Of a stretch of 64,000 nucleotides of DNA, positions 61,682 through 64,000 are shown piece by piece; positions within the stretch are counted from its first letter, which is position 1; the number at the start of each line of letters is the position of its first letter. A program made the translations under genes and the position numbers. Origin of the DNA: Fidelibacterota bacterium. Lineage in GTDB: Bacteria > Pseudomonadota > Alphaproteobacteria > Rhodospirillales > Rhodospirillaceae. Under the pieces are notes generated by a model. It was not told where the DNA came from. It saw only the letters and a program-made list of their open reading frames with translations, and did not search any database. Location of the stretch: the NCBI GenBank assembly GCA_947476065.1, contig CANJPG010000002.1, forward strand, positions 1-64,000. The letters run 5' to 3'.

Positions 61682-61784
61682 GAAAGCCGCGCCGGGGTCT
61701 TTCATACCAACCACCGATGCCTATATGCTTGTGGCCGGGAGCCATTTTGCCTAGTCGTCCAAGCGATGGGAGAGCTTGAACACC

Positions 61785-62177
61785 ATGTACGAAAAAACCA
61801 CGCGCAGCATTAGCGTGTCCGTTAAGCCATTTTACTTGGAAGAGCAGTCTTCGCCCGACGAAGACCGCTTTGTTTGGGCTTATAAGGTAAACATCGCGAA
61901 CAGAGGCGCCGAGACGGTTCAGCTTCTGCGCCGTCACTGGCGAATTACCGACAAGTTCGGTCGTCTACAGGAGGTCGAAGGCCCCGGCGTCGTCGGCGAA
62001 ACACCGGTGTTGAAGCCCGGCGAGTCTTTTGAATACACCAGCGGCTGCCCGTTAGGCACGCCATCGGGAATCATGGCCGGCACCTATCAAATGACAACCA
62101 CGGGCGGCGAAGCGTTCGACATTGAAATCCCCGCCTTTTCTCTCGACAGTCCCTACGACAAGGCGACTCTGAACTGA
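61785..62177 (+). CDS. apaG: ApaG/CorD protein
   Basis: This is a 130-residue beta-sandwich protein with the family hallmarks FVWAYKVNIANRGAETVQLLRRHW, VEGPGVVGETPVLKPGESFEYTSG and GSMxGTY-like GIMAGTYQM. In enterobacteria it affects Co2+/Mg2+ sensitivity; its biochemical role is unclear. GGGAGAG sits well before the ATG at 61785, so the TTG 9 bp upstream is not needed. It follows metZ, as in many alphaproteobacteria. Confidence 0.93.
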   Translation: MYEKTTRSISVSVKPFYLEEQSSPDEDRFVWAYKVNIANRGAETVQLLRRHWRITDKFGRLQEVEGPGVVGETPVLKPGESFEYTSGCPLGTPSGIMAGTYQMTTTGGEAFDIEIPAFSLDSPYDKATLN

Positions 62178-62204
62178 CGGCAAGCCTGCAAACAGGATAA
62201 GCCC

Positions 62205-62822
62205 ATGACCTTTGTTCCGGAAAAGCCATCCACGACGAGTAACGGCCGCAGTATCGCCAGGCCGACGCGCGAAGAAGCCGAGAAGGCCGTGCGCACCCTG
62301 ATCCTGTGGGCCGGCGACAATCCCGACCGCGAGGGCCTCGGCGGCACACCCGACCGCGTCGTGCGCTCCTATGAGGAGTTCTACGCCGGCTATGCCCAAG
62401 ACCCCGTGGAAATTCTGCGCACGACCTTCGAGGAAACCGAAGGCTACGACGAAATGGTCGTCCTGAAAGACATCACCTTCGAGAGTCACTGCGAGCACCA
62501 TATGGTGCCGGTGATCGGCAAAGCCTTTGTGGCCTACCTGCCTGACAAACGCGTCGTCGGCATTTCAAAGCTCGTGCGTGTCGTCGAAGCCTACGCCAAG
62601 CGCCTTCAGATCCAGGAGAAGATGACGGCGCAAATCGCCAATGCCATCAACGACACCCTGCATCCCAAGGGCGTGGCGGTGGTCGTGGAAGGTGAGCATC
62701 AGTGCATGACCACGCGCGGCGTGCACAAGCCGGGCGTGGGCATGGTGACCTCAACAATGTTGGGCGCCTTCCGCGAGGATGCGTCCACCCGCCGCGAATT
62801 CCTGGCTATTATCGGCAAGTAG
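62205..62822 (+). CDS. folE: GTP cyclohydrolase I FolE
   Basis: This is a 205-residue enzyme that opens the pteridine pathway to folate. Zn ligand segment [48 protein letters not shown], and the C-terminal [19 protein letters not shown] with the second Cys are all conserved. The N-terminal 25 residues are variable. Normal length for the family. Confidence 0.96.
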   Translation: MTFVPEKPSTTSNGRSIARPTREEAEKAVRTLILWAGDNPDREGLGGTPDRVVRSYEEFYAGYAQDPVEILRTTFEETEGYDEMVVLKDITFESHCEHHMVPVIGKAFVAYLPDKRVVGISKLVRVVEAYAKRLQIQEKMTAQIANAINDTLHPKGVAVVVEGEHQCMTTRGVHKPGVGMVTSTMLGAFREDASTRREFLAIIGK

Positions 62823-62829
62823 CTGCGGC

Positions 62830-63432
62830 TTAGCGGATGTATTGCGCCATTACCTGGCGCAGTTGCGGCTGGAATTCTCTGTCCAACGCGTCGAAGGCCG
62901 AAATAATCATTCCACTCCAGACGGCCTGCTTGTCGTCTTCGGTAGCGCCTTCAGTTACAGTTTGCGTGCTCGAAGACTTTCCGCTGGCGGTGGAGATCAC
63001 CCGGCCATTGGGATCAATGAGCGCGAGGTCGAGCTCGAGAGTGGCTGCGTATTCGGCCGCCTGATCCTTGGTGAACCAGCCCTTGATGCCCTTTTTCACG
63101 GGCAGCAGCTTTTCGACAAGGTCGCCCTTGCGGATGATGATCTGCAAGGTGTTGACGCTATTGCCCGTCAGCATGAAGTGGCTTTTGGCCCAATCGCGCG
63201 CGGCATCTTCGAAGCGGACGTGCGAGCGGTAATTGACGTGCGGATATTCTCGCGGAGGGATGTTTTCGATTTTCACGTCCATCGACGTTGCATCGACATT
63301 CAACACCGTCTTATTCGCGAAGATCAGTTCGGGCGTGCCTTGCGCAAAGGCCTGGGCGCCTACCGCGCCGGCCAGTGTGAACATCAGCGCGGCAGCGGTG
63401 AAACGCAGTGTCAGGTCACGAAAGCGTGTCAT
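62830..63432 (-). CDS. Exported protein of unknown function
   Basis: I do not recognise this 200-residue family. It has a clear signal peptide (AAALMFTLAGAVGAQAFA, cleavage after about residue 30) and a mature part with no Cys and alternating beta and helix segments. SSTQTVTEGATEDDKQAVW is a polar loop near the middle. Its start overlaps the hslO stop by 4 bp, so it is in the hslO operon and converges with folE (7 bp apart). Confidence 0.7.
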   Translation of the reverse strand: MTRFRDLTLRFTAAALMFTLAGAVGAQAFAQGTPELIFANKTVLNVDATSMDVKIENIPPREYPHVNYRSHVRFEDAARDWAKSHFMLTGNSVNTLQIIIRKGDLVEKLLPVKKGIKGWFTKDQAAEYAATLELDLALIDPNGRVISTASGKSSSTQTVTEGATEDDKQAVWSGMIISAFDALDREFQPQLRQVMAQYIR

Positions 63433-64000
63433 GGGGATTCACCTTCTTCGGTTTCGGTTCGGCGCTTACGCATGATCGCATCCAGTTCGTCCACATCAAA
63501 AACATAGTCGGTGCGGCAGAACTCGCAGGTCATGTGGACCTTGCCATTCTCGGCGTAGGAACGGACTTCTTCTACCGGAAATGAGGCAAGAATGCGTTCG
63601 CTGCGCTCTTGCGAGCATCGGCAGCCGAAACGAATCGGCCGCCGTGCCTGAGGTATAACGCCGATGGTGATGAAAAGTCGCGTTAACAAACGTTCGGGCG
63701 CCAACGACAAATCCAGCAGCTCCGCGTCCTTGACGCTGCCCATGAGGATTACCGCCGTCCGCCAGTCGTCTTCCAGCTCTTCGCGGGGCGCCAGGCGGAT
63801 GCCGCCGTCATCAGGCATGCGCTGTAGCAAAATTGCCGCCGCTCGCCAGGGCTCGCCTGCGGCCTTTGGCGCGGCGACCGCCACTTTGAGGGCGGACTCC
63901 AGCTGCTCGGACAGGCGGAAATAATGATGGACAGCCTCGGCCAGACTTTCCCCGGCAAGCTCGACAATGCCCTGGTAGCGTTCGGTATCCGGCCCCTGGT
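63429..64000 (-). CDS. hslO: Redox-regulated chaperonin Hsp33 (HslO), partial
   Basis: This is the C-terminal 190 or so residues of Hsp33; the frame runs out of the window at 64000. Visible features are YQGIVELAGESLAEAVHHYFRLSEQL of the core domain, then the zinc switch FGCRCSQERSE (C-x-C) and MTCEFCRTDYVFD (C-x2-C). Oxidation of these Cys releases zinc and turns the chaperone on. The family length is near 290-300, so about a third lies outside. Confidence 0.92.
   Translation of the reverse strand, partial: QGPDTERYQGIVELAGESLAEAVHHYFRLSEQLESALKVAVAAPKAAGEPWRAAAILLQRMPDDGGIRLAPREELEDDWRTAVILMGSVKDAELLDLSLAPERLLTRLFITIGVIPQARRPIRFGCRCSQERSERILASFPVEEVRSYAENGKVHMTCEFCRTDYVFDVDELDAIMRKRRTETEEGESP

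Noticed and set aside
1-64000. CRISPR array, insertion sequences or rRNA
   Set aside because: I saw no regularly spaced repeats, transposase motifs or ribosomal RNA sequence. The repeats that exist are within TPR coding regions and follow from paralogy.

Overview
The window looks like chromosomal DNA of a GC-rich alphaproteobacterium. The pointers are a SAM-II riboswitch in front of metZ, an apaG/folE/hslO housekeeping flank, and the style of the cell-surface genes. The exact order cannot be fixed from sequence alone.

Left part (1-34.8 kb): after a tRNA-Gly(CCC) come a GDT1-family membrane protein, a one-domain prepilin peptidase and an SGNH hydrolase. Then follows a type II secretion system (T2SS) split into three blocks: gspE (2.9-4.6 kb, +), gspF-G-H-I-J (17.1-20.4 kb, -) and gspK-L-M-C-D (28.3-33.7 kb, +). 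Nine genes encoding tetratricopeptide repeats (TPR) fused to a GT9/heptosyltransferase-like domain are inserted between and behind these blocks, carrying ten catalytic modules because one gene has two. Several sit within a few bases of gsp genes: gspE is followed after 40 bp by one, and gspJ after 4 bp by another. In the middle lies a Ser/Thr/Ala-rich exported protein (20.6-22.1 kb) with its own candidate promoter and a perfect terminator. The simplest reading, which is inference, is a dedicated system in which a surface protein is glycosylated by the TPR enzymes and exported or assembled through the T2SS.

Right part (34.8-60.3 kb): a nucleotide-sugar and glycan region. It encodes a complete GDP-D-glycero-D-manno-heptose route (GmhA; HddA; a fused HddC-GmhB), a GMD/DmhA-like 4,6-dehydratase, an RmlC-like epimerase and a GDP-fucose-synthase-like reductase, which together suggest a modified 6-deoxyheptose. 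It also holds two tandem thiamine-diphosphate E1 alpha/beta pairs without E2/E3, a B12-binding radical SAM enzyme, an aldo/keto reductase, an SDR lacking the catalytic Tyr, methyltransferases including a NovU/TylCIII-type C-methyltransferase, a second RmlB-like dehydratase, a Gfo/Idh/MocA oxidoreductase, two GT61 glycosyltransferases, a TPR-OGT-like glycosyltransferase and a TPR-methyltransferase. Most genes abut or overlap, forming an approximately 11-gene minus-strand operon (49.8 to 39.0 kb) and an approximately 10-gene plus-strand operon (50.2 to 60.3 kb).

Right edge (60.3-64 kb): housekeeping genes: SAM-II riboswitch plus terminator, metZ, apaG, folE, a small exported protein of unknown function, and hslO (Hsp33) cut by the window end.
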